Of a stretch of 64,000 bases of DNA, positions 13,936 through 24,798 are shown piece by piece. The notes under the pieces are model-generated. The model was not told the origin of the DNA. It did not search any database and saw only the letters and a program-made list of their open reading frames with translations. Position numbers and translations under genes: made by a program. This DNA comes from Pseudozyma flocculosa PF-1. Its lineage: Eukaryota; Basidiomycota; Ustilaginomycetes; Ustilaginales; Ustilaginaceae. The stretch is from NCBI RefSeq assembly GCF_000417875.1, contig NW_006920879.1:625211-689210 (forward strand), read 5' to 3'. Numbering within the stretch: the first letter of the stretch is position 1; each line of letters begins with the position of its first letter.

Positions 13936-15726
13936 ATGGGCCTCTCGCCAACTCGCTCCAGGCACCTCGGTGGCGGCGGCGGCGGCATCGGTGGCTCAGC
14001 CGCCGGCTCCGACCTGCCGCTCGCCGACCTCTCGACCAACCTCCGGGACATGAAGCTCGGCGGCTCGCCTTCCAAGGGCGCCAAGTCGGCCGGTGCTCGA
14101 CACGCCCCCCTCGGTCGCAAGGACAGGGACGATAGCGGCACCTTCAGCATCTCGGACCTCAAGACGGGCGTCACAAAGGACTGGCAGGGTCCGGACAAGC
14201 TGCTCAAGTCCAAGATGACGTCCAGCATCAGCGTGAGTGCCCGCTAGACGCTCGAACCGCTCCAATCAGCGTGAAGCATCGCTGACCCATGCACTGCCCA
14301 CCCGTTCATGTGAAGACAGCGGGGCGACCGATACATCCCCAACCGCGAGCTCAACAAGTCGACTGGCCCCGGCGCTGCCTCGTTGGCCGACGAGGATGCC
14401 AACGACACCATCCGCTCGCAGTCTTCGAGCGACGGCGTCGACTCCAACATCATCGCCGCCAACATCGCCGCCGTCAACGCCATCCCCACCGACCTCGAGG
14501 GCGGCCAGACGCTCGAGCAGGCTGCGCAGGCCGAGCGCGGCCAGAGGATCCTCTCGTTCTCGGCTGCCTGCCCGGGAACTCCCGCCGGACCCGACGTGAG
14601 GAGCCGGTACGCTGTGGCCAAGCCCAAGACGGCGCTGCCGAGCAGCCTCAACAGCGCCGGACGAAGGAAGATCCCCACCAACCCGGAGCGCACCCTAGAC
14701 GCGCCCAATATGGTCGACGACTACTACTACAACTTGCTCGACTGGTCCTCGACCAACATTGTCGCCATCGCGCTGCAGACGGGCGTGTGGCTGTGGAACG
14801 GCAACACGGGTGATGCCTCGCAGCTGCTCGACACGACGACCCAGTCGGAGCGCGTGGGCGGTAACGGCCTCATTACGGGCCTCCGGTGGGACGCCGACGG
14901 CAACATCCTCTCCGTTGGCCTTGAGGGCGGCTACACGCAGATCTGGGACGTCGAGAGCTCCTCGCGGCTGCGCACGCTCAAGCCGAGCGCCGAGGGAGGC
15001 GCCGACAATGCGGCGGTCAACGTCATGGCGTGGGCGCCAGACGGTACGCTCAACGCCGGCTTCCAGTCGGGCATCATCAAGGAATTCGACGTTCGCGAGC
15101 GCGACGCCCTGACGCGCACGCTGGAAAAGGCGCACTCGGGTCCCGTGTGCGGCATGGAGTGGCGCGCCGACAGCGCGCTGCTGGCGACGGGCGGCAACGA
15201 CAACGTGGTCAAGGTGTGGGACCGGCGCACGTCGGTGCCCAAGATGCGCAAGGAGAACCACCAGGCGGCGGTCAAGGCGCTTGCGTGGTGCCCGCACAAC
15301 CTGAGCATGCTGGCGACGGGAGGCGGCACGAGCGACCGCAAGATCCACGTGTGGAACACAACGCAGAACTCGCGCACGCTGTCGATCCAGACGAGCGGGC
15401 AGATTACGTCGCTCAAATGGTCGCAGCACTACCGGGAGCTGGTCTCGACGCACGGCATCGGCACCCACGAGAGCGCCAAGGGCATGATCAACATCTGGTC
15501 GCACCCGTCGGGCCAGAAGGTGGCCGAGATTGAGGCGCACGAGCAGCGCGTGCTCCACGCCAGCCTGAGCCCGGACGGCGAGGTGCTGGCGACGGTGAGC
15601 GACGACGAGGAGCTCAAGCTGTGGCGCGTATTCGAGAAGCCCGTCGAGGTGGGCAAGGCCGGCAAGACACCCGGCGCGCTCGGCGCAAAGAGCGGAAACA
15701 TGTCGAGCGTGCGCACCCTCCGCTGA
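13936..15726 (+). CDS. CDC20: APC/C activator Cdc20 (Slp1-like WD40 protein)
   Basis: Activates the anaphase-promoting complex at the metaphase-anaphase transition and is the spindle-checkpoint target. Two exons, 13936-14232 and 14320-15726 (87-nt intron, GTGAGT donor, between codons), 567 residues. The C-box DRYIPNR (about residues 102-108) immediately follows the splice junction. A Mad2-binding-like segment, GQRILSFS, is at about 173-180. RRKIPTNPERTLDAP then leads into seven WD40 blades (DDYYYNLLDWSSTNIVAIAL, GGNDNVVKVWDRR, WCPHNLSMLATGGGTSDRKI). IPTNPER..DDYYYNLLDWSS matches Cdc20/Slp1 better than Cdh1, which usually has IPRSPYK..DDFYLNL. The protein ends TLR rather than the IR seen in many relatives. 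Codon use matches its neighbours. Confidence 0.92.
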
Positions 15727-16581
15727 GCATCGTCCGCAGCCGGCCGTCGCCGCTGCCGCCGCGCAAGCCCCGGTGATAGGATCTTGGTTCGTCAGCGCGC
15801 AAGAGGATGGTCGACCGTTTCCGAGCTCGTCCGTCGATTGAGACGACGGCGGCTGTCCCTCGCATCCCCTGGTCGTCATGGCCCCGCCTGCGCCCCCTCG
15901 TTTCTCATTTGCGCCTCCAGCATGGGCCGGTACACCTAGGTCCCCCAGCGCTTCTCCTTGACCGCGTCTATTGTATTTATATATGAGCATCTATCCCTTT
16001 CCTTTGTACGCCGCCATGAACAGTAGTTTGATTATAGCATCGTTTGCTTGCGACCAGATCGAGGGGCGATCGTAGTGGGCCACGCCTGCCAGTGGCCTGC
16101 CTGGCTGCCTGTGCGCGGGCCCGGTCAATTTACGCGACGCGTCCCAAAAACCTCAGGCGGGCCCGCGGAGAGGGTAGGGCTGGCCAGGCAGTTGGCCAGA
16201 GGCCTGGCACTTTACGCGCTCGCCATTTCTCGGTAGCTCGGACTTGGAGGCGCAGGCGGGTGGGTGTGTGCTAGAGAGGGAGAGGGACCGATCCGGGCGC
16301 GCGCGCACGCAGCACAGAGACGATGAGGGCCCGAGGAGGGCCAAGCAGGACCAACACCTCGTCCCCGCCCCTCGTTCCCTGCATCCTCCCTCCCTCACCT
16401 TGTCGCCCATCCTTCCCGTCCTACCTCTGCCCCTACCTCTGCCCCTTCCTATCCCTCACTCTGCCACCCTTTGTACAGATCATCGTCTGGTCTGGCCTGC
16501 TTCTGCCACCTTCCTCGCTCCGACTCCTGATCGGCGGTCCTTGCAAGACGATAACCGACCACCCGGCCTAGCTCGCCCGCC
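15727..16581. other. CDC20 3' region and MCM4 promoter
   Basis: 855 bp between two genes on the same strand. An AT-rich patch at about 15969-15987 (TTGTATTTATATATGAG) probably marks CDC20 3'-end processing. Around 16085-16205 are GGCCAGGC/GCCTGCC motifs typical of intergenic DNA in this window. The 200 bases before the MCM4 ATG are CT-rich. Confidence 0.6.
16132..16142. promoter_or_regulatory. candidate MCB/SCB-like element upstream of MCM4
   Basis: ACGCGACGCGT contains a perfect ACGCGT preceded directly by an overlapping ACGCGA core, 440 bp upstream of the MCM4 ATG. MCM genes are classical MBF targets in ascomycete yeasts (established knowledge); that it works here is inference. Confidence 0.4.
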
Positions 16582-19500
16582 ATGTCAACGCCCGGCCCGC
16601 ACTCGGACGCCGATATGCAGGATGTTGAGCGGCGCAACCCGCTCACGCCCGGCGCTCGCTCCAACCGCGACCTCGCAAACAGCTCCTCGCCCCTCGCCTT
16701 CCCTTCTAGCAGCCCCGCAAAGAGCCAGGCCTCGGGCGCCCGCAGGCTTCAGCCCGGCGGCACTCCTTCCTCCCGCATCGGTACGTTGCCACTCCGGATT
16801 GCGACGGGCTGTCACTCACCATCTCGGCCACGCATGCTGATTGTGTCGACCTCTTTCCAATTCTCGACTCTCTCCCCCCTTGCTAGGCGGGTCATCTCCT
16901 CTGCATTTTCCCACGTCTTCCCCCTCGAGGACGCCGCGCGGACAGCGCACCCCTCTGGCCTCTGCCAGGCGATCTGCAAACGCCGAGAACCTTCGCATGC
17001 CGTCCAGCAGCGCATCCAGCCGGCTCGATGAGCCACTCTTCTTCCCTAGGTGAGCTTCCCCTCCAAGGGTCGATGTTGGCATGTGCGGACGATGCTGACC
17101 GGACACCGCTGCGTCGCTGTGACAGCTCCGGAGGCACGACCCCGAGACATCGCCGTGGAGAGATCCACTCTTCGGTCCCCCTGTCTTCCCCCTCGATTGT
17201 CCGTCGATCCCGCATGGCAGCCGCAGCCGGCTCCGATGCTCCTGGCTCGGCGATCGGCAGCAGCCATCCCTTCAGCGATGCCCCGAGCGACGCCATCAGC
17301 CTCTCGCAGCAGGCGCCCACGAGCGACGCCGGCGCCGCGGGCGGTCAGGAAGCCGTGTCCAAGGTCATCTGGGGCACCAATGTCTCGATTGGCGAGACGA
17401 TGCAGCTCTTCCGCTCGTTCCTGCGCGGCTTCCGCCTCAAGTACCGGTGGGCCCACGCCAAGAAGCTCGGCCTCGAGGTGCCCGGCTCGCTCGGTCCGGG
17501 CCTCCAGGACGGAGAGCACCTGGTCTACGACGGCTACCTGCGCAGAATGAGGCAGACCGACCAGACCAACCTCAACCTCCGCATCTCGGACCTCGAGGCC
17601 TTTGGCCCGTCAAAGAGGCTCAAGCTGCAGCTGATCCGGTACCCGCAGGAGATGGTCCCCATCATGGACCAGGTGCTCAAAGACGAGATGCTTGAGATGG
17701 CCTATGACGACCACAAGCACGGCCGCGACGGCATGGGCGGCGACCTCGGCCTCGCCGAGATCGAGATCATGGAGTCGAAGCTCTACAAAGTGCGGCCGTT
17801 TGGCGCCGAGGCCACCAACATGCGCGACCTCAATCCGGCCGACATCGACAAGCTGGTGACGGTGCGCGGCCTCGTCATCCGGGCCACGCCCATCATCCCC
17901 GAGATGAAGCAGGCCTTCTTCCGCTGCCTCATCTGCCACCACACGGTGCCCGTCGAGATCGATCGGGGCCGCATTGCCGAGCCGGACCGATGCCCGCGCG
18001 AGGTGTGCAACCAGCAGGGTTCCATGTCGCTCATCCACAACCGCTGCGAGTTCGCCGACCGCCAGGTGGTCCGCATCCAGGAGACGCCCGACGTGGTCCC
18101 AGACGGCCAGACGCCCCACACAGTCAGCATGTGTGCTTACGACGAGCTGGTCGACGTCAGCAAGCCCGGTGACCGCGTCGAGATCACCGGCATCTTCCGC
18201 AGCACGCCCGTCCGAGTCAACCCGCGCCAGCGCAGCCTCAAGAGCCTCTACAAGACCTTCGTCGACATCCTCCACATCAAGCGCAGCAGCGGCAAGCGCC
18301 TCGGCGTCGACCTCTCGACGCGTGACGAGTCCGAGCAGGCCGAAGGACGCGGCGCCCAGGCCGTGGGCGTGGGAGGCGAGGACGACGATGAGGACGTCGA
18401 TCTCCGCAGCGGGTTCGCCGCCGCACTCGAGGGCGAGGCGTCGCCCAGCCAGGACCTCGAGCAGCGGCTGCGGGGCATCGCCGACCGTCCGGACGTCTAC
18501 GAGGTCCTCGCGCGCAGCCTGGCGCCCAGCATCTACGAGATGGACGACGTCAAGAAGGGCATCCTGCTGCAGCTCTTTGGCGGCACCAACAAGAGCATCA
18601 GCACGGGAGGCGGCGCGGGTGGCCCGCGCTACCGCGGCGACATCAACGTCCTGATGGTCGGAGACCCGGGCACGTCCAAGTCGCAGATCCTGCAGTACGT
18701 GCACAAGATTGCGCCGCGCGGCGTCTACGCCTCGGGCAAGGGCTCGTCGGCCGTCGGTCTGACGGCGTACGTCACGCGCGACCCGGACACCAAGCAGCTG
18801 GTGCTCGAGAGCGGTGCGCTGGTGCTGTCCGACGGCGGCGTTTGCTGCATCGACGAGTTTGACAAGATGTCGGACGCCACGCGCAGCGTGCTGCACGAGG
18901 TCATGGAGCAGCAGACGGTCTCGATCGCCAAGGCGGGCATCATCACGACGCTCAACGCGCGGACCTCGATTCTGGCGGCGGCCAACCCGGTAGGGTCCAA
19001 GTATAACGTCAACCTGCCCATCACGCGCAACATTGACCTTCCGCCGACGCTCATCTCGCGTTTCGACCTGGTCTACCTCGTCCTCGACAAGATCGACGAG
19101 GCCAACGACCGACGGCTGGCGCGCCACCTGGTCGGCCTCTACCTCGAGGACAAGCCGCAGACGGGCGGCAGCGAGATCCTGCCCATCGAGACGCTGACGT
19201 CGTACATTTCCTACGCGCGCAACCGCATCTCGCCGGTGCTGACCAAGGAGGCGGGCGACGCGCTGGCCGCACGCTACGTCGAGCTGCGCAAGGTCGGCGA
19301 AGACCCGCGCAGCTCGGAGCGCCGCATCACGGCCACCACACGTCAGCTCGAGAGCATGATCCGGCTCTCGGAGGCGCACGCCCGCATGCGCTTCTCGGAC
19401 GAGGTCGTGGTCGACGACGTCGAAGAGGCGGCCCGGCTGATCCGCGAGGCGGCCAAGTCGTCTGCGACGGACCCGACGACGGGCCTCATCGACCTCGATC

Positions 19501-20173
19501 TGATCAACACGGGCCGCTCGCACCACCAGCGCAAGATCGAGGGCGACCTGCGGCGCGAATTCCTCCAGCTCCTCGACCAGCTCGGCGGCGGCGGCGCCCC
19601 GCGCNNNNNNNNNNNNNNNNNNNNNNNNNNNNNNNNNNNNNNNNNNNNNNNNNNNNNNNNNNNNNNNNNNNNNNNNNNNNNNNNNNNNNNNNNNNNNNNN
19701 NNNNNNNNNNNNNNNNNNNNNNNNNNNNNNNNNNNNNNNNNNNNNNNNNNNNNNNNNNNNNNNNNNNNNNNNNNNNNNNNNNNNNNNNNNNNNNNNNNNN
19801 NNNNNNNNNNNNNNNNNNNNNNNNNNNNNNNNNNNNNNNNNNNNNNNNNNNNNNNNNNNNNNNNNNNNNNNNNNNNNNNNNNNNNNNNNNNNNNNNNNNN
19901 NNNNNNNNNNNNNNNNNNNNNNNNNNNNNNNNNNNNNNNNNNNNNNNNNNNNNNNNNNNNNNNNNNNNNNNNNNNNNNNNNNNNNNNNNAGCTCGTCGGC
20001 GCCCCTCGCGGGCGGTGCGCTACGTCGACCTCGCAAAGGCGCTCAACGACCAGTCGTCGATCCCTGTCGACCCGACGGACCTCTACGACCTGGTGCGCAC
20101 CCTCGAGAGCGAGGGCGTCATCAAGACGGCCGGCGAGCGCGAGAGGAAGACGGTCCGACGCCTCCAGAGCTAG
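16582..20173 (+). CDS. MCM4: DNA replication licensing factor Mcm4 (interrupted by an assembly gap)
   Basis: ATPase subunit of the MCM2-7 replicative helicase. Exons 16582-16780, 16887-17049 and 17126 to the stop at 20171-20173. The Ser/Pro-rich N-terminal tail has the LxFPTSSPSRTPRG and GTTPRHRRGEIHSS blocks typical of Mcm4. Next come an OB fold with zinc cysteines (CLICHHTV..CPREVC), Walker A GDPGTSKS at about residues 633-640, Walker B CIDEFDKM, and the arginine finger SRFDLVY. 385 Ns (19605-19989) fall after EFLQLLDQLGGGG. The C-terminal winged helix (VRYVDLAKALNDQ..RRLQS) resumes in a different reading phase, so either the gap is mis-sized or it hides an intron. Homologues suggest few residues are missing. 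The upstream frame runs through the gap to 20594, but that tail is not Mcm4. Confidence 0.93.
19605..19989. other. assembly gap (385 N) inside MCM4
   Basis: Unresolved bases between the Mcm4 ATPase-lid region and C-terminal winged helix. The left flank is GGC-repeat-like (four Gly codons), a plausible cause of the assembly break. Reading phase on the two sides differs. Confidence 1.
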
Positions 20174-20495
20174 ACCGCCTCGTCGACCGTCAACCCCGGT
20201 GGTAACCCCCCTCGTTCGCTTCAGTCATCGGCCGGTTTGTGTCTGTTTCAGTGCTCTCCATCCGTCTCTCTCTCCCAGGCCTTGGTGTTCGATCTCTTGT
20301 ACTCTATTGTTCGTCAGCCGTGCTCGTTCTGTCATTCTGTTTGCTCGGCTGTTGGATCGCATCTGGTGTGGGAACGAGGCTAGGAGATCGGGCTGGTCGT
20401 ACAACAAGTGGTGGTGCTACAGAGGGTTCGGGAATCGAGGGGGGGGGAAAGGGCGGTCGGGGCGAGACGGAAGGAGGCGGGAGAAGGAACGAAGT
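20174..20495. other. convergent MCM4/zinc-finger 3' region
   Basis: 322 bp between two stop codons of converging genes, less GC-rich than its surroundings (TTGTACTCTATTGTTCG near 20297). No gene or stable terminator recognised. Confidence 0.6.
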
Positions 20496-22187
20496 CTAGA
20501 GGAGGCCACCGGACGACATCAAGACAGAGGGAAGATGAAAGGGCCGAACGGCGGTGGGCCTCGAATCCTCGACGGCCTCGTCGGGCTGCCTTAGCCGCTG
20601 GGGCGGGCGCGAGCGGGCAGGAGCGGGGTGCGTGTGGAACTTTCTGATGTGGCGTTTGAGGTCGCGGTGGTGGAAGTAGGCGCGGCCGCAGCCGGGCAGC
20701 GTGCAGACAAAGTCCTTGGACCGCGTCTCGTCGTGCAGCTTGACGTGCTGCGACAGGTTCCAGCGCGATGCGAATGTCTGCTCGCACCCCGACGCCTTGC
20801 ACGGGTATCGAGGACGAGGTGGGGCGATGGTGGTGACGTCGGCCGAGGACGAGGCCGAGGCCGACATTCCCGCTTCGCGACCTCCAGGGGGTTGCGAGGC
20901 GGGCGGACCGGCGTAGCTGAGCGAGCCATCGTCTTTGCAGCCGCTGCTGCCGCCGCTGCTGCTGATGTTGGCGGGTTGCGTACTGCTGGGCCAGGTCTGC
21001 GGTGTCAGAGGCAGATCGAGCGAGGACGAAGGCAACGAGTTGATCCGTCTCCTCTCGAAGCCAAACGGGCCCGCATCGTGATCGAGGGAGGGCAGGCCCG
21101 TCATCTCAGACCACGGCGGGCCGCGGGCGCCGACGCCGTGCGCGCTAAAAAGGAGCGAGGGGATCTCGTCCTCTGCGACGCCGTCTTCCGCCTTGATGAT
21201 GGGGTCGTAGGCAGGTCGGAGGAGGTCGCCGAACGTGTAGAACGGCTGTGGCGCAGCGAGCGACTCAGGCGGCGAGTCGGCTGACAGGGGTGGCAGCGCG
21301 TCCGGCGTCAACGGCGTCGAGGTCCTCGCGGCGGGGACTTGGGCGAGGTCGACGTCGTCTGCGCAGCCCCGTTCTTCGGGGGCGAAGACGAGGTCCATCA
21401 TGGCCTCGATGCCCTGCTCGCACCCCTGCCCTGTCGCCGTCGCAAACGTCTCTTCGGCCGGCATGGCACCGACGGGCGTCGGGTGGAGGCAGAGCGGCGT
21501 GGCAAAGCACGCGGGCACCGCACCGCGCAGTCCGTACGAGGTCGTCGCCAGGTGGATATCGCCTCGGTACGGGCAGAACGATGCCGCTTGTGCACTTGAA
21601 GCGGTGAGTTCGGCGGCACCGTCATCGAAGATCGGGCCAGCCTGCAGTTCAATCGACGGTGACGGGCGAGGGTAAGGCTGCGGCCAGGGTGCTTCGGGAT
21701 CAAGGTCCCACCGGCCGCCCTCTTGCGCAACGTCGATCGAGAACGAGGAGACGTTGAAGACGTCGAGAGCTTCCAGGTGGAGCAGCGATCGAGGTACCTG
21801 TTGCGCGGGCGGAGCAGCAGGGTTCATGCCCAGAGGACAGGCTTGCTCTGCGTGCGGCGAGATGAGGCTCGGGTAGACGACCTTGCTTGGCATCGCTTCC
21901 TCGTCCCCGTACGCTGCGTGCGGCAAGGCCGATAGCAGGCCGTTTCCGAAGGCCTGGAACGGCATGCGTCGAGGTGCTGCGGGTGCGCGGTGGCTTGCCC
22001 AAGGGATACTGGGATTGCGCCGGCCGAAGCGATGAGATCGAGGATGTCCTTGTTCCACTTCAGTGGGCGGGGAGAAAGGTGTGGTAGAAGGGTGACGAAA
22101 GAGAAGGTGCACGGAATGGCGAGCGAGGCAGGCAGGCAGGCAGGAAGGCAGGCAGGCAGGCAGAGAGTCGTCCAATGTTTGCGGCAT
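20496..22187 (-). CDS. C2H2 zinc-finger protein, probable transcription factor
   Basis: Intronless. Two tandem classical C2H2 fingers sit near the C-terminus: YPCKASGCEQTFASRWNLSQH and FVCTLPGCGRAYFHHRDLKRH, joined by an acidic-basic linker. They are at about residues 387-444 when counted from the ATG at 21965. The long N-terminal part is Pro/Ser/Ala-rich and acidic, with LTP and SLDLPLTPQT motifs, like an activation region; the C-terminal 50 residues are basic and then hydrophobic. Two starts are possible: ATG 22187, which would translate a CCTG-repeat segment into Leu-Pro-Ala-Cys repeats, or ATG 21965 (489 residues), which I prefer. No close family is recognised, so DNA target and function are unknown. 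Confidence 0.75.
   Translation of the reverse strand: MPQTLDDSLPACLPSCLPACLARHSVHLLFRHPSTTPFSPPTEVEQGHPRSHRFGRRNPSIPWASHRAPAAPRRMPFQAFGNGLLSALPHAAYGDEEAMPSKVVYPSLISPHAEQACPLGMNPAAPPAQQVPRSLLHLEALDVFNVSSFSIDVAQEGGRWDLDPEAPWPQPYPRPSPSIELQAGPIFDDGAAELTASSAQAASFCPYRGDIHLATTSYGLRGAVPACFATPLCLHPTPVGAMPAEETFATATGQGCEQGIEAMMDLVFAPEERGCADDVDLAQVPAARTSTPLTPDALPPLSADSPPESLAAPQPFYTFGDLLRPAYDPIIKAEDGVAEDEIPSLLFSAHGVGARGPPWSEMTGLPSLDHDAGPFGFERRRINSLPSSSLDLPLTPQTWPSSTQPANISSSGGSSGCKDDGSLSYAGPPASQPPGGREAGMSASASSSADVTTIAPPRPRYPCKASGCEQTFASRWNLSQHVKLHDETRSKDFVCTLPGCGRAYFHHRDLKRHIRKFHTHPAPARSRPPQRLRQPDEAVEDSRPTAVRPFHLPSVLMSSGGLL
22127..22162. repeat. GGCA/CCTG tetranucleotide repeat
   Basis: About eight or nine copies of GGCA with one GGAA variant, at the 5' end of the zinc-finger gene. 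If the upstream ATG were used it would encode Cys-Leu-Pro-Ala repeats, so it more likely lies in the 5' UTR or promoter. The same tetramer recurs at 24321-24352, 31317-31338 and 48400-48430. Confidence 0.93.
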
Positions 22188-24320
22188 GCCGTGGTGTCGC
22201 TCTTCAACTTCTTCCTCAGCGTGCACTTGGAAGGGACGCCTTCACCTTCTCAGTCTAGTAGCCGGTACGGTAAACATGCAGCATCGGCACACACACACCG
22301 CTGGTTCGGGTCAGAGGCCATCTGAATTGCAGGCGGAGACGACGAGGGAGGAGAAAGGGGGGGGAGCGGGAGCATGCGACTGCGCAGTTGCCAGGCGCCG
22401 ACAGACGGGCGGGAGCGCGCGCGTGCGCGTAGGAAGCGAGTGCTGCTGTTACCTGGTTGCCGCACCAAAGACGCCGCCTGCGCCCCAACGACGACGACGA
22501 CGGCGTGGTGCATTGCCGCCCGCTGCCCTGGCTTTGCAGGCGGCTCGTGTCCTTGGTGTCTATACTTCGCCCCGATGAACCAAGGGCCTGTCACGATGCT
22601 CGTCAATCCGCATCGTGGGACGAGCAGCAGAGCGGGTGACGAGGGCGATGGCGGCCGAGGTGACCAGCCGTGCGGTCGTCGGAAGTCGCGGAGCAAAGCT
22701 TGTACGAGGGCGGACGATGTCGATCAACGAGAAGACGTGCATGCGCCTGCGCCCGCTGGAGCGCGGGCGAACGAGCGGACGGGCGGGCCGGCGGGCGGGC
22801 AGACGGAGCGTCGTCGAGAAGAGGGGTCGGTTCGGCCCTCGGAGCGAAATGAAAGGGCTGCCCGTCCGGCTGGCCGGCTGTGCGTGGGTGGACGGTCGCA
22901 CCCTGAAATTCGGGGCGAGGCGGGAAAGCAGGAAGGGGGCGAGGTAGGGAGCGGCGCACCGAGCCCGCGACGTGTCATCGACCCAGCCTCGTTTGGATGT
23001 AGGGTGGGGCGGGATTAAGGCGGCCTACACACCACTACTCAACTTGTGGCGGCTGGTGCGGCGATTACCTAGCTAGCATGTAAGCGTCAAGCCGCTGACC
23101 CTCGTCTCGTCTCGTCTCGTCTCGTCCCGTCTCGTTTTGTCTTGGATCGGGGCTCGTCGACGAGGTGGCAAGTGTGGGAGGAGGGGCTGCGCCAGCTTCA
23201 TTTCGGCTCGTCTCTCCTTCCCGGTCCGCCAAAGGTGAGGCAGGTCGGCGCTGCTATCCCGGCCGTTCACCGATGGGAATCCGTGGTTGTCTCGATGCCA
23301 GAAGATGGACAGGCACGACGAGGCCAGGTCTTGCCTCACTGAAGGACAGGGGAGGCGACAAACGAGAACTACGCGTGTCGATGCCCACACGAAGCCCTGT
23401 TCTTCCACCACGTGCCGACTAGCAGAGGGCACCGGCACGCCGCCACGACAGCTGATCGCAGAGCCTGTCTGCCTCTGCTCGCGCCAACCGGCACTTTGTC
23501 CAGCCTGCTCTTCTTCTCTCTGCCGCGAGCTTCTTTCGCGCGTCGACGACGAGGACATGCGACCGACCATGTCGACGAGAAGGACAAGGTTCAACTGTAC
23601 GCCCTGGAGGGGATACGCCCATCCACCACGGGCCTCGGTCATCGACCGCGGCCGAGAGGAACCCCGCGAGAAGCTCGTACCACGTCAAGGCGCTCGTCGG
23701 TTTCAGCCTGGTCTGATGTGGGATCAGGTCCGTACCACCACCACCTCACGTTGCCTCGTCCGTCCATCCTTGGCTTCCCTCGATCCTGCATGAGGGCGTC
23801 AAGACCCAAAAAGGGGGCGAGCAGGCTGCGACACCACGGACACTACCAGCTAGCGTCGAGCTTGTTCCCGTCCCGTCTCGACCCTGTCCTGCTCCGAGTG
23901 CGCGCGAGTGTGTGTGCAGCCACATGCCATCGTGCGTCGGTGCCAGTCCGGCCCTTGCGATCCGCCCATGGCTGGCGTGTGACAGTCGATGCTACCGTGC
24001 GTAGCTCCTCCCCATCCGTCCGGGTTGCACGAGGCGTGACAACGACAGCACCTCAGCGTACGGCGCCGTCCAGTCAATCCGGAGGGGCTAAACGTACGTT
24101 CACACTGGTACACGACGCCGCAGCGATGAACCGCGTGGACAGCGGTGCCCGTCGGTGCCGGCTCGGTGCGGCGATGCAGCTGCCGAGGCTGCTGCTGCTG
24201 CGTTAACTTCGGAGGCAGGTGCCAACTCTGTGTACCAGGGTCTAACGACGCCGCGGCGTGAGCATCCGAGCTGCTCCACTGGGAGCTTGCTTAGCTCGCC
24301 TGCCTTAACTTGGATTCCCG

Positions 24321-24354
<34 letters not shown>

Positions 24355-24798
24355 TTTTGGCTGGTTCCGATCCGAGCGACGGACGTCGCACCCCTTTCTT
24401 TGCCCTCCCTCAGCAGGCTTCCCGTCCGATGGAGGCTTAAGCCAAGCGCGCCGCACCATCAGCCCCGGCTGGCGCGAACCCAGACGGTGGGCAGGCTAGG
24501 CTTTGGCTTACGCCCCAGGCTAGGCTGCGGCCACTTTGGCATCCGGTAGTCGCCGCTGCAGATCCATTCGCCGCATCCGGCTCGGGCGACCCACATCCTC
24601 CTCCGCCTCTCCTTCCTAGCCCTTGCCGCCGCGAGTGTCTGGCACCGGCAGCGCCCGCCATTGTACGCCCATCGTGCTCGCGGAAGCTCGCAGAGTCGGG
24701 GGCGCGCGCCGACTTAAACTTCAGCCTAGCTGGTGACAGCGGCGTCCTGATGACAAGCAGCTCCCAGCACATGGCACTGGTGACATCCGGCATCGACC
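22188..24798. other. 2.6-kb gene-free intergenic region
   Basis: Between the zinc-finger 5' end and the VTA1 stop. It holds a CGTCT pentamer run (about 23101-23136), a CCTG tetramer run (24321-24352), CTGCTG near 24189-24202 and an inverted-looking GGGCGG-rich patch around 22760-22810. Several frames of 100-260 codons are open only because the DNA is GC-rich; their products show no motifs. No RNA gene recognised. Confidence 0.6.
24321..24352. repeat. CCTG tetranucleotide repeat
   Basis: Eight uninterrupted CCTG units in the region downstream of VTA1. Confidence 0.93.

Noticed and set aside
17610..20036. 808-codon minus-strand frame opposite MCM4 through the N gap
   Set aside because: Antisense shadow of a conserved MCM ATPase; continuity depends on unknown bases.
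19990..20594. Continuation of the upstream MCM4 frame to 20594
   Set aside because: Encodes Arg/Ser-rich sequence unlike Mcm4; the true winged-helix end is in another phase with a stop at 20171.
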